Source: Levilinea saccharolytica
Lineage (GTDB): Bacteria; Chloroflexota; Anaerolineae; Anaerolineales; Anaerolineaceae
Direction: 5' to 3'
Assembly: GCF_001306035.1 (NCBI RefSeq)
Contig: NZ_LGCM01000045.1
Location: forward strand, 96,532-160,531
DNA length: 64,000 bases
This document shows, piece after piece, positions 46,048 to 54,490 of this stretch. The notes beneath the pieces are model-generated. The model ran no database searches. It worked only from the letters and a program-made list of their open reading frames with translations, and was not told the origin of the DNA. The first letter of the stretch is position 1, and every line of letters begins with the position of its first letter. Made by a program: the position numbers and the translations under genes.

Positions 46048-47658
46048 TTAGTGAAGGCGCAGCCAGCGGTATTGGTGCGGGGAGAGAACCCATTCGGAGG
46101 GTGCGGGGAAAGCCGCGCCGGTGATCAGATCGGTACACAGCGACCCTGCGGGCAGGTCGGCAGTCAGAGAAAACTGTACCGGCTGATCCGAAAGGTTGTT
46201 GAGGATCAGGGCAATTTCACCCTGGGCGCAGCGGCGGTAGGCGGCTACCGCGGGCGGCAGCGCGCGCAGCCATTCGAAATGGGTGCAGGAGAGGGAGGGG
46301 GTGCGCTTGCGCACCTGGATGAGGCGTCGCACCAGGTTATACAGCGAGCCGGGATCGCTGCGCTGATCCGCCAGGTTCACCTGGGCAGGGGCGAAGGGCG
46401 GTTCAGCGATGATGGGGGCGTACAGCTTATCGGCGGGCGCGCTGGAAAAACCGGCATTGAGGCCAGAGGTCCACTGCATGGGGGTGCGCACGCCGTTGCG
46501 GTCGAAGAGCCAGATGTTGTCGCCCATGCCGATTTCATCCCCATAGTATACGATGGGCGAGCCGGGGAGGGTGAAGAGCAGCGAGTAGGCCAGCTCAATT
46601 TTGCGGCGGTCGTTTCCCAGCAGGGGGGCCAGGCGGCGGCGGATGCCCAGGTTCAGGCGCATGCGCGGGTCGGGAGCGTATTCCTGCCACATCCACTGGC
46701 GTTCTTCCTCGGTGACCATTTCCAGGGTGAGTTCATCGTGGTTGCGCAGGAAGGTGCACCACTGGCAGTTTTCGGGGATGGGCGGGGTGCGGTCGAGGAT
46801 CCATTCCAGCGAGTCGCGGCGGCCCTGGCGCAGGGACATGAAAATGCGCGGCATGACGGGGAAATGGAAGCCCATGTGAAATTCGTCGCCGTCGCCGAAA
46901 TAGGGGCGCACGTCTTCGGGCCACTGGTTGGCCTCGCACAGCAGGATGGCCTGGGGGAAGTGCTGGTCAATAAAGGCGCGCAGGCGTTTGAGGTACTGAT
47001 GCGTTTCGGGCAAATTCTCACAGTTGCTGCCCTCGCGTTCGAAGAGGTAGGGCACGGCGTCGGCGCGGAAGCCGTCAATGCCCAGCTCCAGCCAAAAGCG
47101 CACCACGTTGAGCATTTCTTCCTGCACGCGCGGGCTGTCATAGTTTAAGTCAGGTTGTGAACTGTAGAAGCGATGCCAATAATACTGCCCGGCCTGCTCA
47201 TCCCAAGTCCAGTTGGATTTTTCGGTGTCCAGGAAGATGATGCGGGCGTCGCTGTATTTCTGATCGGTGTCGCTCCACACGTAATATTCGCGGTAGGGGG
47301 AGGCTGGGTCGGAACGGGCGCTCTGGAACCAGGCGTGTTGGTCGGAGGTGTGGTTGAGCACCAGGTCCATGATGATGTGCATGCCGCGCGCGTGCACCTG
47401 GGCCACCAGCTCTTTCAGGTCGTCCAGCGTGCCGTATTGGGGGTCAATGCTGTAAAAATCGGAGATATCATAACCGTCATCTTTGCGCGGCGAGGGGTAG
47501 ATGGGCATGAGCCAGATGCAGTCCACGCCCAGGGCTTGCAGGTGGTCGAGGTGCTGAATCACGCCGCGCAGGTCGCCGTAGCCGTTGCCCGAACTGTCGG
47601 CGAAGGCGCGGGTGTAAATTTGATAAAAGACGGCGTTTTTATACCAGGCTTGAGACAT
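46048..47658 (-). CDS. treS: Trehalose synthase-like GH13 enzyme (maltose alpha-D-glucosyltransferase)
   Basis: GH13 alpha-glucan enzyme, 536 residues. Catalytic residues are in GIDGFRADAVPYLFERE (nucleophile D200), LLCEANQWPEDV (acid/base E242) and FLRNHDELT (D308). CEANQWPEDVRPYFGD, FHFPVMPRIFMSLRQ, TPPIPENCQW and the DEIGMGDNIWLFDRNGVRTPMQW stretch are typical of TreS, which interconverts maltose and trehalose by rearrangement. An alpha-glucosidase is the alternative. It is last in the operon with the alpha-glucoside-type importer, so it would act on the imported disaccharide in the cytoplasm. AAAGGAAT precedes the ATG. Confidence 0.85.
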   Translation of the reverse strand: MSQAWYKNAVFYQIYTRAFADSSGNGYGDLRGVIQHLDHLQALGVDCIWLMPIYPSPRKDDGYDISDFYSIDPQYGTLDDLKELVAQVHARGMHIIMDLVLNHTSDQHAWFQSARSDPASPYREYYVWSDTDQKYSDARIIFLDTEKSNWTWDEQAGQYYWHRFYSSQPDLNYDSPRVQEEMLNVVRFWLELGIDGFRADAVPYLFEREGSNCENLPETHQYLKRLRAFIDQHFPQAILLCEANQWPEDVRPYFGDGDEFHMGFHFPVMPRIFMSLRQGRRDSLEWILDRTPPIPENCQWCTFLRNHDELTLEMVTEEERQWMWQEYAPDPRMRLNLGIRRRLAPLLGNDRRKIELAYSLLFTLPGSPIVYYGDEIGMGDNIWLFDRNGVRTPMQWTSGLNAGFSSAPADKLYAPIIAEPPFAPAQVNLADQRSDPGSLYNLVRRLIQVRKRTPSLSCTHFEWLRALPPAVAAYRRCAQGEIALILNNLSDQPVQFSLTADLPAGSLCTDLITGAAFPAPSEWVLSPHQYRWLRLH

Positions 47659-47691
47659 GGAAACAAATTCCTTTCTGCCGCGCGCAGCCCG

Positions 47692-47721
47692 CCCACAGCC
47701 AGCCGGGTGACTGGCTGTGGG
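47692..47721 (-). other. Intercistronic hairpin between permease and treS
   Basis: A perfect 11-bp stem (CCCACAGCCAG with CTGGCTGTGGG) with an 8-base loop and no T-run, so more likely an mRNA stability element than a terminator. Confidence 0.6.
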
Positions 47722-47776
47722 TCGATGAGGCTGTCGGCGGGGGGCCGCCCAAACGGACGGCAGTCGTAGAGTGGGC

Positions 47777-48991
47777 CTAGCCCTTTACCGAGCCGGCCAG
47801 CATCCCGCGCACAAAGTAGCGCTGGAAGCCGAAGAAAACGATCATAGGAACCAGGAAGGACAAGAAGGCCGCGCCGGTGAGGATATGCCAGTTGCCGCCG
47901 CGCGGGTCAATCAAATTGGTGATCTGTACGGTGAGCACGGGGTTATTGGACAGGAAGATCTTGGCCACCAGGAAGTCGTTCCAAATCCACAGGAATTGGA
48001 AGATGGCCAGCGAGGCGATGGCGGGGGTGGCCAAAGGAATGGCCAGCTGCCAGAAGGCGGTCCAATGGTTGGCCCCGTCCAGATAGACGGATTCAAACAC
48101 CTCTTTGGGCAGACCGCTGAGATAGTTGCGCAGCAGATAGATGGCGTAGGGCAGACCGAAACCGGTGTGGAAAAGCCAGATCCCGATGAAGCTGCCTTCC
48201 ATGCCCAGGCTGACGTACATGCGCGCGATGGGCACCAGGGTCATTTGCAGGGGGACGATTTGCAGCCCCACCAGCAGGGCAAACAGCCACATGCGGCCCT
48301 TGAAATCCATCCAGGCGAAGGCGTAGGCCGCGAAGGCCGCCAGCAGAATGGGCAGCAGGGTGGAGGGCACGGCCACCAGCAGCGAGTTCACAAAGGCACG
48401 CCCCATGCCTTCGGGGTTAAGCAGGTCGGCGGCGGTGCATTTGAACTTGCTCAGGGCGCTTTCGACCCCCTGTTCACAATCGGTGAGGTAGTTTTGCGTG
48501 CCTTTATAGCCCACCAGCGCGTCAGCATAGTTGCGCAGGGTGAAGCGCGACTGGTCCTGACTGCTGCCGGAGAAGTCCTGCATATAGGTCAGGATGGGGG
48601 AGAGCTTTTCCAGGGCCTCGTTAGGGTTTTCGGGCAGGGCGGGGTCGGTTAGATGCGGCTGGCCGTTGATTTCTTTGCGCAGCATGGCCAACAGGCGGTT
48701 GGAGCGCGGATATTTTTCGATCAAAGTCGGGTCGCTCAAATCGGCGGCGGGCAGGGCTTTGCCGTCGGCCCCGTGGCAGGAGGCGCAGTAGGTGGTGTAT
48801 TCCGGCTCGCCGGGGGTCTGGCGGGCGGCCAGGGCCGTCCACCAACCGGTGGTGCGCACGTCTTCGCTGTTGCGAAAGGAGGTGACAAACAGGCCCATCG
48901 TAGGCAGTACCCACGCCACGCACATCAAAATCAGAGCCAGATGCACCGGCAGATGGTTGAAAATGCGGTTAAGCCGCTGGAAGGGTTTCAT
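47777..48991 (-). CDS. ABC sugar permease (MalG/AglG type) with embedded c-type haem motif
   Basis: Inner-membrane permease of a carbohydrate importer, 404 residues. The first helix (about 15-37) and SFRNSEDVRTTGWWTAL match AglG-type permeases; the other helices and the EAA loop SVYLDGANHWTAFWQLAIPLATP are normal. Between residues 57 and 150, in the first extracytoplasmic loop, is an extra segment with YCASCHGADGKALP (C69, C72, H73), a CXXCH haem c site, followed by helical sequence ending KLSPILTYMQDF as in small cytochromes c. The usual MP ligand motif is not clear; M103, H113 or M137 are candidates. Its ATG overlaps the stop of the partner permease (ATGA). Confidence 0.88.
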   Translation of the reverse strand: MKPFQRLNRIFNHLPVHLALILMCVAWVLPTMGLFVTSFRNSEDVRTTGWWTALAARQTPGEPEYTTYCASCHGADGKALPAADLSDPTLIEKYPRSNRLLAMLRKEINGQPHLTDPALPENPNEALEKLSPILTYMQDFSGSSQDQSRFTLRNYADALVGYKGTQNYLTDCEQGVESALSKFKCTAADLLNPEGMGRAFVNSLLVAVPSTLLPILLAAFAAYAFAWMDFKGRMWLFALLVGLQIVPLQMTLVPIARMYVSLGMEGSFIGIWLFHTGFGLPYAIYLLRNYLSGLPKEVFESVYLDGANHWTAFWQLAIPLATPAIASLAIFQFLWIWNDFLVAKIFLSNNPVLTVQITNLIDPRGGNWHILTGAAFLSFLVPMIVFFGFQRYFVRGMLAGSVKG

Positions 48992-49902
48992 CGCGAAGCC
49001 TCCTGCTGGCGGAAGCGGTTGACGTTGAAGATCAGCACCGGGATGGTGAGCAGCACCAGCAGCACGGCGATGGCCATGGAGCGGCCGGTGTCGGTGACAA
49101 TCAACTTGAACATACGGTTGGCGATGACTTCGGTGCCAAAATTGCCGCCGGTGAGCACGAAAACGATATCGAAGATCTTGAGGACGTTGATGACCATGGT
49201 GGTGGTGACCACCAGGATGGTGGGCATGATGATGGGCAGCATGATTTGGAAAAAGACTTCCACTTCGCGCGCACCGTCCACGCGGGCTGCCTCTAAGATT
49301 TCAGCGGGCACCGATTTTAAGGCCGCGGAGAGGATCGTCATGCAAAAGCCCGCCCACAGCCATACGCCCACGATCATCAGGGCAAAATTGTTAAAGGCGG
49401 GGTTGCTCAGCCAGGCCACCGGCTGGCCGCCAAAGGCCACCAGCACGGCGTTGAGCAGGCCGATCTGTTGGCCGGAGCCGGTTTCGATGTAGTACACGAA
49501 GCGCCAGATGATGCCCGCGCCCACAAAGGAGATGGCCATGGGCATAAAGATGATGGCTTTGGCCAGGGCCTCATAGCGCACCCGGTCGGCCAGCACGGCG
49601 AACAGCAGGCCGGTGATGACCGTGCCGGGAACCATCAGCAGCAGCCACAAGGCATTATTGCGCAGGGCTTGCAGCATTTCAGGGTTGGTGAGGGCGTAGC
49701 GGTAATTTTCAAAGGAGCCCCAGCAGGGCTGACCCGCGACGCAGCTCACCGCAGCCGACTGCGTGCCGGTTTTGTCCATGAAACTCAAGACAAAGGTGTT
49801 GAACATGGGGTACAGCACAAACACCGCCATGACCAACAAAGCCGGGGCCAGGTACAGCCACGGAACCCAGCGGCTTTGTTTCATGATCGTTGGAGTGTTC
49901 AT
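48988..49902 (-). CDS. ABC sugar permease (MalF/AglF type)
   Basis: First permease of the importer, 304 residues with six hydrophobic segments. The EAA loop that docks the ATPase is EAARVDGAREVEVFFQIMLPIIMP. The N-terminal pattern PWLYLAPALLVMAVFVLYPMFNTFVLSFMD is typical of the MalF/UgpA type, and length and layout match AglF of alpha-glucoside systems. GAAGGAGAAACCGA precedes the ATG. No ATP-binding subunit gene is in the cluster, so a shared MsmK-type ATPase elsewhere must be used. Confidence 0.9.
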   Translation of the reverse strand: MNTPTIMKQSRWVPWLYLAPALLVMAVFVLYPMFNTFVLSFMDKTGTQSAAVSCVAGQPCWGSFENYRYALTNPEMLQALRNNALWLLLMVPGTVITGLLFAVLADRVRYEALAKAIIFMPMAISFVGAGIIWRFVYYIETGSGQQIGLLNAVLVAFGGQPVAWLSNPAFNNFALMIVGVWLWAGFCMTILSAALKSVPAEILEAARVDGAREVEVFFQIMLPIIMPTILVVTTTMVINVLKIFDIVFVLTGGNFGTEVIANRMFKLIVTDTGRSMAIAVLLVLLTIPVLIFNVNRFRQQEASR

Positions 49903-50015
49903 TCGGTTTCTCCTTCGCGGCCCGCGGGGGCAGCTTGAAAGGGTTCATTCGCTCGCGATGCGGCGGTATGGCGGGGTGAAACAGGGGTGAAGTGGGTTTG
50001 GAGTCGAACGGGGGG

Positions 50016-50045
50016 AGGGGATGGGGCGGAAACGCCCCATCCCCT
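50016..50045 (-). other. Intercistronic hairpin between binding protein and permease genes
   Basis: A perfect 13-bp stem (50016-50028 with 50033-50045) with a 4-base loop, 10 bases after the binding-protein stop. No T-run follows on the minus strand. Such hairpins after binding-protein genes usually protect the upstream mRNA and lower permease expression. Confidence 0.65.
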
Positions 50046-50054
50046 GAAAACAGT

Positions 50055-52586
50055 TTATTTCAAGGCTTCGGCCTGCGCGGCGGCGGCAGGGGCCAGCGCC
50101 TCAGCGGCGGCGGTACCCTGCACGACGGCGATGATGGCCTTCCATTCGGCTTCACCGAAGGGAGCAGGGATGGTGTCGCCCAGGTCAGGGGTGAAACCCG
50201 CGGCGGCGGAGAGGGCAGCGGCCTTCTTGGTGAGCTGGGCGTCGGTGTATTTGCCGTCGGCCAGCTTGTTGGGGGAGAGGTCAAAGCCGACAGAGGCCCA
50301 GGTCTCGGCACCGGCGGCACCGGTGAGGTAGCCCACCAGAGCCTTGGCAGCGGGTGAGTCCGAGAAGGCCATCATGTAGTCGGCCCCACCCTGCATGCCC
50401 TTGGCGCCGGGGAAGGGGAAGAAATCATAGTCGGTGCCGTATTCGAGGGTGGGGAACTTCTTGGCCACCTCACCACCGGCGAAACCGGACTGCTTGACCA
50501 TCATGGCCTCGGCGGGATCGGCGAAGACCTTGTAGATGGCATCCAGGAAGGGAGTGGAGACAGTGCCGGTGGCGCCGCCGACGGTGTGCTTGTCGGAAGC
50601 GGCCCATTTGGCGTAGGTTTCGTAAGCCTTGACCACCCCGGCGTCGTTATAGGCGACCTTGCCGGAGATGAGATCCATGACGTACTGCGGGCCTTGCTGG
50701 GCGAGGAGGATATCCTGGATGAAGTCGGAGCCAGTCCAACCGGTGGCGGCGCCGGATTCCATGCCCATCGACCAGGGGATGTTGCCGTCGGCGATCATTT
50801 TCTCCACCAGGGCTTCAAGCTCTTCGAAGGTGGCGGGAGGCGTGTAGCCGAAGGCTTCAAACTGGACGGGGGAGTACCAGACGATGGACTTGATGTCGGC
50901 CTTGACGGGCACGGCCAGCCATTTGCCGTCCATGGAGCCCAGGTCCTGCCAGAACTTGGCGTAGTTATCCGCAGAAGCGCCCAGGGAGGCCAGGTCTTTC
51001 AGCTGCGCCCCGTAGAGGTTGAGGGGGGCGGTGGAGGGCCAGAAGAGGACATCCGGCGGGGTGGACTTGGCTTTGGTGTCCAGCACAGCCGCGTCGCGGG
51101 TGGATTCAGCCACGATCTCAATGCCGCAGGCATCCACCAGGGGCTTGAAGATGGTGTTGATTTTTTCTTCTTCACCGCCAGACCACTGGTACAGGACGGT
51201 GACTTTGTCGCCAGCCTTGGCGCCCATGCAGTCAATCACGGCGGCGGCGGGCTTGGCGCCCAGGGCTTCCATCTGCGCGGCGGCGGCGGGGGCCAGCGCC
51301 TCAGCGGCGGCGGTACCCTGCACGACGGCGATGATGGCCTTCCATTCGGCTTCACCGAAGGGAGCGGGGATGGTGTCGCCCAGGTCGGGGGTGAAACCCG
51401 CGGCGGCGGAGAGGGCAGCGGCCTTCTTGGTGAGTTGGGCGTCGGTGTACTTGCCGTCGGCCAGCTTGTTGGGGGAGAGGTCAAAGCCGACAGAGGCCCA
51501 GGTCTCAGCGCCCGCGGCACCGGTGAGGTAGCCCACCAGAGCCTTAGCAGCCGGGGAGTCCGAGAAGGCCATCATGTAGTCGGCCCCGCCCTGCATACCC
51601 TTGGCGCCGGGGAAGGGGAAGAAATCGTAGTCGGTGCCGTATTCAAGGGTGGGGAACTTCTTGGCCACCTCACCGCCGGCGAAACCGGACTGCTTGACCA
51701 TCATGGCCTCGGCGGGATCGGCGAAGACCTTGTAGATGGCATCCAGGAAGGGGGTAGAGACAGTGCCGGTGGCGCCGCCGACGGTGTGCTTGTCGGAAGC
51801 GGCCCATTTGGCGTAGGTTTCGTAGGCCTTGACCACCCCGGCGTCGTTATAGGCGACCTTGCCGGAGATGAGATCCATGACGTACTGCGGGCCTTGCTGG
51901 GCGAGGAGGATGTCCTGGATGAAGTCGGAGCCGGTCCAACCGGTGGCTGCGCCGGATTCCATGCCCATCGACCAGGGGATGTTGCCGTCAGCGATCATTT
52001 TCTCCACCAGGGCTTCAAGCTCTTCAAAGGTAGCGGGAGGCGTGTAGCCGAAGGCTTCAAACTGGACGGGGGAGTACCAGACGATGGACTTGATGTCGGC
52101 CTTGACGGGCACGGCCAGCCATTTGCCGTCCATGGAGCCCAGGTCCTGCCAGAACTTGGCGTAGTTGTCCGCAGAAGCGCCCAGGGAGGCCAGGTCTTTC
52201 AGCTGCGCGCCGTAGAGATTGAGGGGGGCGGTGGAGGGCCAGAAGAGGACATCCGGCGGGGTGGACTTGGCTTTGGTGTCCAGCACAGCCGCGTCGCGGG
52301 TGGATTCGGCCACGATCTCAATGCCGCAGGCGTCTACCAGGGGCTTGAAGATGGTGTTGATTTTTTCTTCTTCACCGCCGGACCACTGGTACATGACGGT
52401 GACTTTGTCGCCAGCCTTGGCGCCCATGCAGTCAACCGCAGGGGCAGACGGGGCGGCGGGGGGCTGGGCGGCGGGCGGCTCAGCCGGGGGCTGAGTGGGG
52501 GCCGGGGTGGCGGCAGGCGTGCATGCGCCCAGGGCGATCGCCAATACCATCACCAGGCTCAGCCAGGAAACAAAACGCTTACTCAT
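50055..52586 (-). CDS. Sugar-binding lipoprotein with two tandem near-identical binding domains
   Basis: Extracellular solute-binding protein of the alpha-glucoside type (AglE-like), 843 residues, about twice the usual length. The signal peptide ends in the lipobox LGAC (Cys22), then a Pro/Ala/Gln-rich linker to about residue 50. Two domains of about 395 residues follow, each beginning DCMGAKAGDKVTV(M/L)YQWSGG, joined by a short Ala-rich linker. The DNA repeats with a 1200-bp period; about 32 base differences were counted over roughly 1150 bases, with only one clear residue change (Met/Leu). No second signal peptide lies between. ATG 52586 follows CAAGGAGG; the upstream frame is not needed. 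Confidence 0.88.
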   Translation of the reverse strand: MSKRFVSWLSLVMVLAIALGACTPAATPAPTQPPAEPPAAQPPAAPSAPAVDCMGAKAGDKVTVMYQWSGGEEEKINTIFKPLVDACGIEIVAESTRDAAVLDTKAKSTPPDVLFWPSTAPLNLYGAQLKDLASLGASADNYAKFWQDLGSMDGKWLAVPVKADIKSIVWYSPVQFEAFGYTPPATFEELEALVEKMIADGNIPWSMGMESGAATGWTGSDFIQDILLAQQGPQYVMDLISGKVAYNDAGVVKAYETYAKWAASDKHTVGGATGTVSTPFLDAIYKVFADPAEAMMVKQSGFAGGEVAKKFPTLEYGTDYDFFPFPGAKGMQGGADYMMAFSDSPAAKALVGYLTGAAGAETWASVGFDLSPNKLADGKYTDAQLTKKAAALSAAAGFTPDLGDTIPAPFGEAEWKAIIAVVQGTAAAEALAPAAAAQMEALGAKPAAAVIDCMGAKAGDKVTVLYQWSGGEEEKINTIFKPLVDACGIEIVAESTRDAAVLDTKAKSTPPDVLFWPSTAPLNLYGAQLKDLASLGASADNYAKFWQDLGSMDGKWLAVPVKADIKSIVWYSPVQFEAFGYTPPATFEELEALVEKMIADGNIPWSMGMESGAATGWTGSDFIQDILLAQQGPQYVMDLISGKVAYNDAGVVKAYETYAKWAASDKHTVGGATGTVSTPFLDAIYKVFADPAEAMMVKQSGFAGGEVAKKFPTLEYGTDYDFFPFPGAKGMQGGADYMMAFSDSPAAKALVGYLTGAAGAETWASVGFDLSPNKLADGKYTDAQLTKKAAALSAAAGFTPDLGDTIPAPFGEAEWKAIIAVVQGTAAAEALAPAAAAQAEALK
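50076..51234. repeat. Direct repeat copy 1 (C-terminal binding domain)
   Basis: About 97% identical to 51276-52434 at an offset of exactly 1200 bases. Differences are scattered and almost all at third codon positions. Confidence 0.9.
51276..52434. repeat. Direct repeat copy 2 (N-terminal binding domain)
   Basis: Partner of 50076-51234. It encodes the domain that follows the signal peptide. Confidence 0.9.
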
Positions 52587-52685
52587 GGGGGGTTCCTCCT
52601 TGAAATAGAGAACGTAAATCCGGACGACCGGTTGCATCAATCGGACGCTGTTGCGGTGAAGCTAAAATTGGCTGCGACTAAAGTT

Positions 52686-53723
52686 TTATTGAGCGTTCAG
52701 ACCGCAGGAGCGGCGAATGACCAGATGGGTGTCCAACAGCATATTGGCCGGTTCGGGCTGTTGGCCTTCAATCAACTGAAAGAGCATTTCGGTGGCCGCG
52801 CTCACCAGCGCGGTGACCGGCAGGTGCACGGTGGTGAGGGGCGGATCCAGGTAGCGCGCCAGGGGGATATCATCAAAGCCGACCAGGGCCAGATCGCGGG
52901 GGATATTCAGCCCGGCCTGACGGGCGGCGGCCAGCGCTCCGGCAGCCAGCACGTCGCTGGCCACGAAAACGGCGGTGGGGCGTTCGGCTTCCTGCAGCAG
53001 GCTGGTCATCTGGTGATAGCCGGATTCGAGGTCGAAATCGCCAAAGCGCACCAGGCGGTCGTTGAGGGGGATGCCCGCTTCGCTGAGGGCGTCTTGATAA
53101 CCCGATAGGCGCTGCATGGAGGCGGTGTAGGTGGGCATGGCGTTGGTGATGCAGCCCACGCGCTGGTGACCCAGGCGGATAAGGTGCTCGGTGGCGCGTT
53201 TGGCGGCGGCGCGGCTGTCCACGTCGACCCAGCAGAAGGGCGCGCCGGGGAATTGGCCCATGAGCACGGTGGGGAATTTGTGTTTGTGGATGATCTCCAG
53301 GGCGGTGTCGTCGAAGCGCGGCCCGGAATAGAGGATGCCGTCCATGCGCTTGGAGCGGATCAGGTTCAGGAAGCGCTCCGCGGGGCTGTTTTCGTCCAGC
53401 ACCTCCAGCAAGATGCGCATGCCGCAGCGGTTGGCCTCACGCACGAGATTGTCGAGCATCTGCGAGAGGAAGGCATCGGAGGCGATCTGGCGGGGGTGGC
53501 GCGACATGACCAGGCCCAGGGCGTGGGCGCGGCCGGAGGCCAGGGATTGGGCGGAGGCGTCGGGGATGTAATTCAATTCGGCGGCGGCCTGCAGGACGCG
53601 CTGGCGGGTTTCGGGGCTGATTTGCACGCCGTCCACGTTGTTTAGCACAAAGGAGACGGTGGTGCGAGAGACCCCGGCCCGTTGGGCAACGTCTTTGCTG
53701 GTGATGCGTTTGGCTGCGGTCAT
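52686..53723 (-). CDS. LacI family transcriptional regulator
   Basis: Sugar-responsive DNA-binding regulator, 345 residues. The N-terminal helix-turn-helix is TSKDVAQRAGVSRTTVSFVLN (about 8-28), with the hinge region YIPDASAQSLASGR; the rest is the periplasmic-binding-like effector domain (ALGLVMSRHP ... RRSCGLNAQ). It lies 99 bases upstream of the binding-protein gene on the same strand, so it probably controls the importer and treS. Two palindromes of the LacI type overlap its own promoter, which suggests autoregulation and, by read-through, control of the operon. Confidence 0.92.
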   Translation of the reverse strand: MTAAKRITSKDVAQRAGVSRTTVSFVLNNVDGVQISPETRQRVLQAAAELNYIPDASAQSLASGRAHALGLVMSRHPRQIASDAFLSQMLDNLVREANRCGMRILLEVLDENSPAERFLNLIRSKRMDGILYSGPRFDDTALEIIHKHKFPTVLMGQFPGAPFCWVDVDSRAAAKRATEHLIRLGHQRVGCITNAMPTYTASMQRLSGYQDALSEAGIPLNDRLVRFGDFDLESGYHQMTSLLQEAERPTAVFVASDVLAAGALAAARQAGLNIPRDLALVGFDDIPLARYLDPPLTTVHLPVTALVSAATEMLFQLIEGQQPEPANMLLDTHLVIRRSCGLNAQ

Positions 53724-53738
53724 GGATAGGCTCCTGGA

Positions 53739-53763
53739 TAACGCGCGTTAGTAACGCGTGTTA
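53739..53763. promoter_or_regulatory. Two adjacent LacI-type operators
   Basis: TAACGCGCGTTA (53739-53750) is a perfect 12-base palindrome; TAACGCGTGTTA (53752-53763) is the same with one pair broken. They lie one base apart, just downstream of the -10 box, over the expected mRNA start. Confidence 0.75.
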
Positions 53764-53765
53764 AT

Positions 53766-53794
53766 AATATAGCAAGTTTTAAAGCGAGAGTCAA
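53766..53794 (-). promoter_or_regulatory. Promoter of the lacI-sugar importer unit
   Basis: TTGACT (53789-53794), 17-base spacer, TATATT (53766-53771) on the minus strand, followed directly by the two operators and the ATG at 53723. Confidence 0.75.
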
Positions 53795-53816
53795 GAGGGA
53801 GTTTTGAGTCGTCATT

Positions 53817-54485
53817 TATCCGCAAATTGCGCAGATTGCGCAGATGGGAAAAACCTAAACCGGAATTGCACGTGTAGGGGCACGGGCGCGGTTTGCCCGT
53901 GCCCTCGCACTACGAATTTATCCGCAGATTGCGCAGATTACACAAATGAGAAAACCTAAACCGGAATTGCACATGTAGGGGCACGGGCGCGGTGTGCCCG
54001 TGCCCTCGCGCTTCGAGGGCGTGCCCTCATAATGTATCCGCAGATGACGCAGATTTCGCAGATAAAAACCAAAAAACCGGAACGAACCCTTATCCGCAGA
54101 TTGCGCAGATTTCGCAGATGGGAAAACCTAACCTGGAACCGCGTGTGTAGGGGCACGGGCGGGAATGATCCGCGGAAGACGCAGAAAGAATGATCCGCAG
54201 ATGACGCAGATTGCGCAGATGGGAAAAACCTAACCCGGAATCGCACGTGTAGGGGCACGGGCGAGGTGTGCCCGTGCCCTCGCTACGAATTTTTCCGCAG
54301 ATGACGCAGATTGCGCAGATTTCGCAGATGGGAAAACCTAAACCGGAATTGCACGTGTAGGGGCACGGGCGCGGTTTGCCCGTGCCCTCGTACTTCGAGG
54401 GCGTACCCTCGTCCTTCGAGGGCGTGCCCTCGTCCCATTCCGAGAAGAGATCGCCACGGCCCCAAACGGCGGGGCCTCGCGATGA
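53817..54485. repeat. Gene-free region with six dispersed copies of a ~100-bp repeat
   Basis: Each unit has TATCCGCAGATTGCGCAGATT, then GGGAAAACCTAAACCGGAA, CACGTGTAGGGGCACGGGC and usually the palindrome partner GCCCGTGCCCTCG. Units begin near 53817, 53919, 54036 (short), 54091, 54190 and 54292. A 9-base sub-repeat (GCAGATTKC type) varies in number between units. Near 54400 a triple repeat of CTTCGAGGGCGTACCCTCGT follows, then a hairpin of the GATCGCC...GCGATGAC type (54447-54487). No credible gene. Confidence 0.8.
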
Positions 54486-54490
54486 CATCC

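Noticed and set aside
50055..52586. Assembly artefact as the source of the doubled binding domain
   Set aside because: The copies differ at about 32 sites, nearly all synonymous, which a misassembled duplicate would not show. Read data would settle it.
50586..53108. 840-codon open frame on the plus strand opposite the binding-protein and lacI genes
   Set aside because: It is the antisense shadow of genes with clear domains; its composition (Gly, His, Asp, Val rich) is typical of GC-rich antisense frames and it inherits the 1200-bp repeat.
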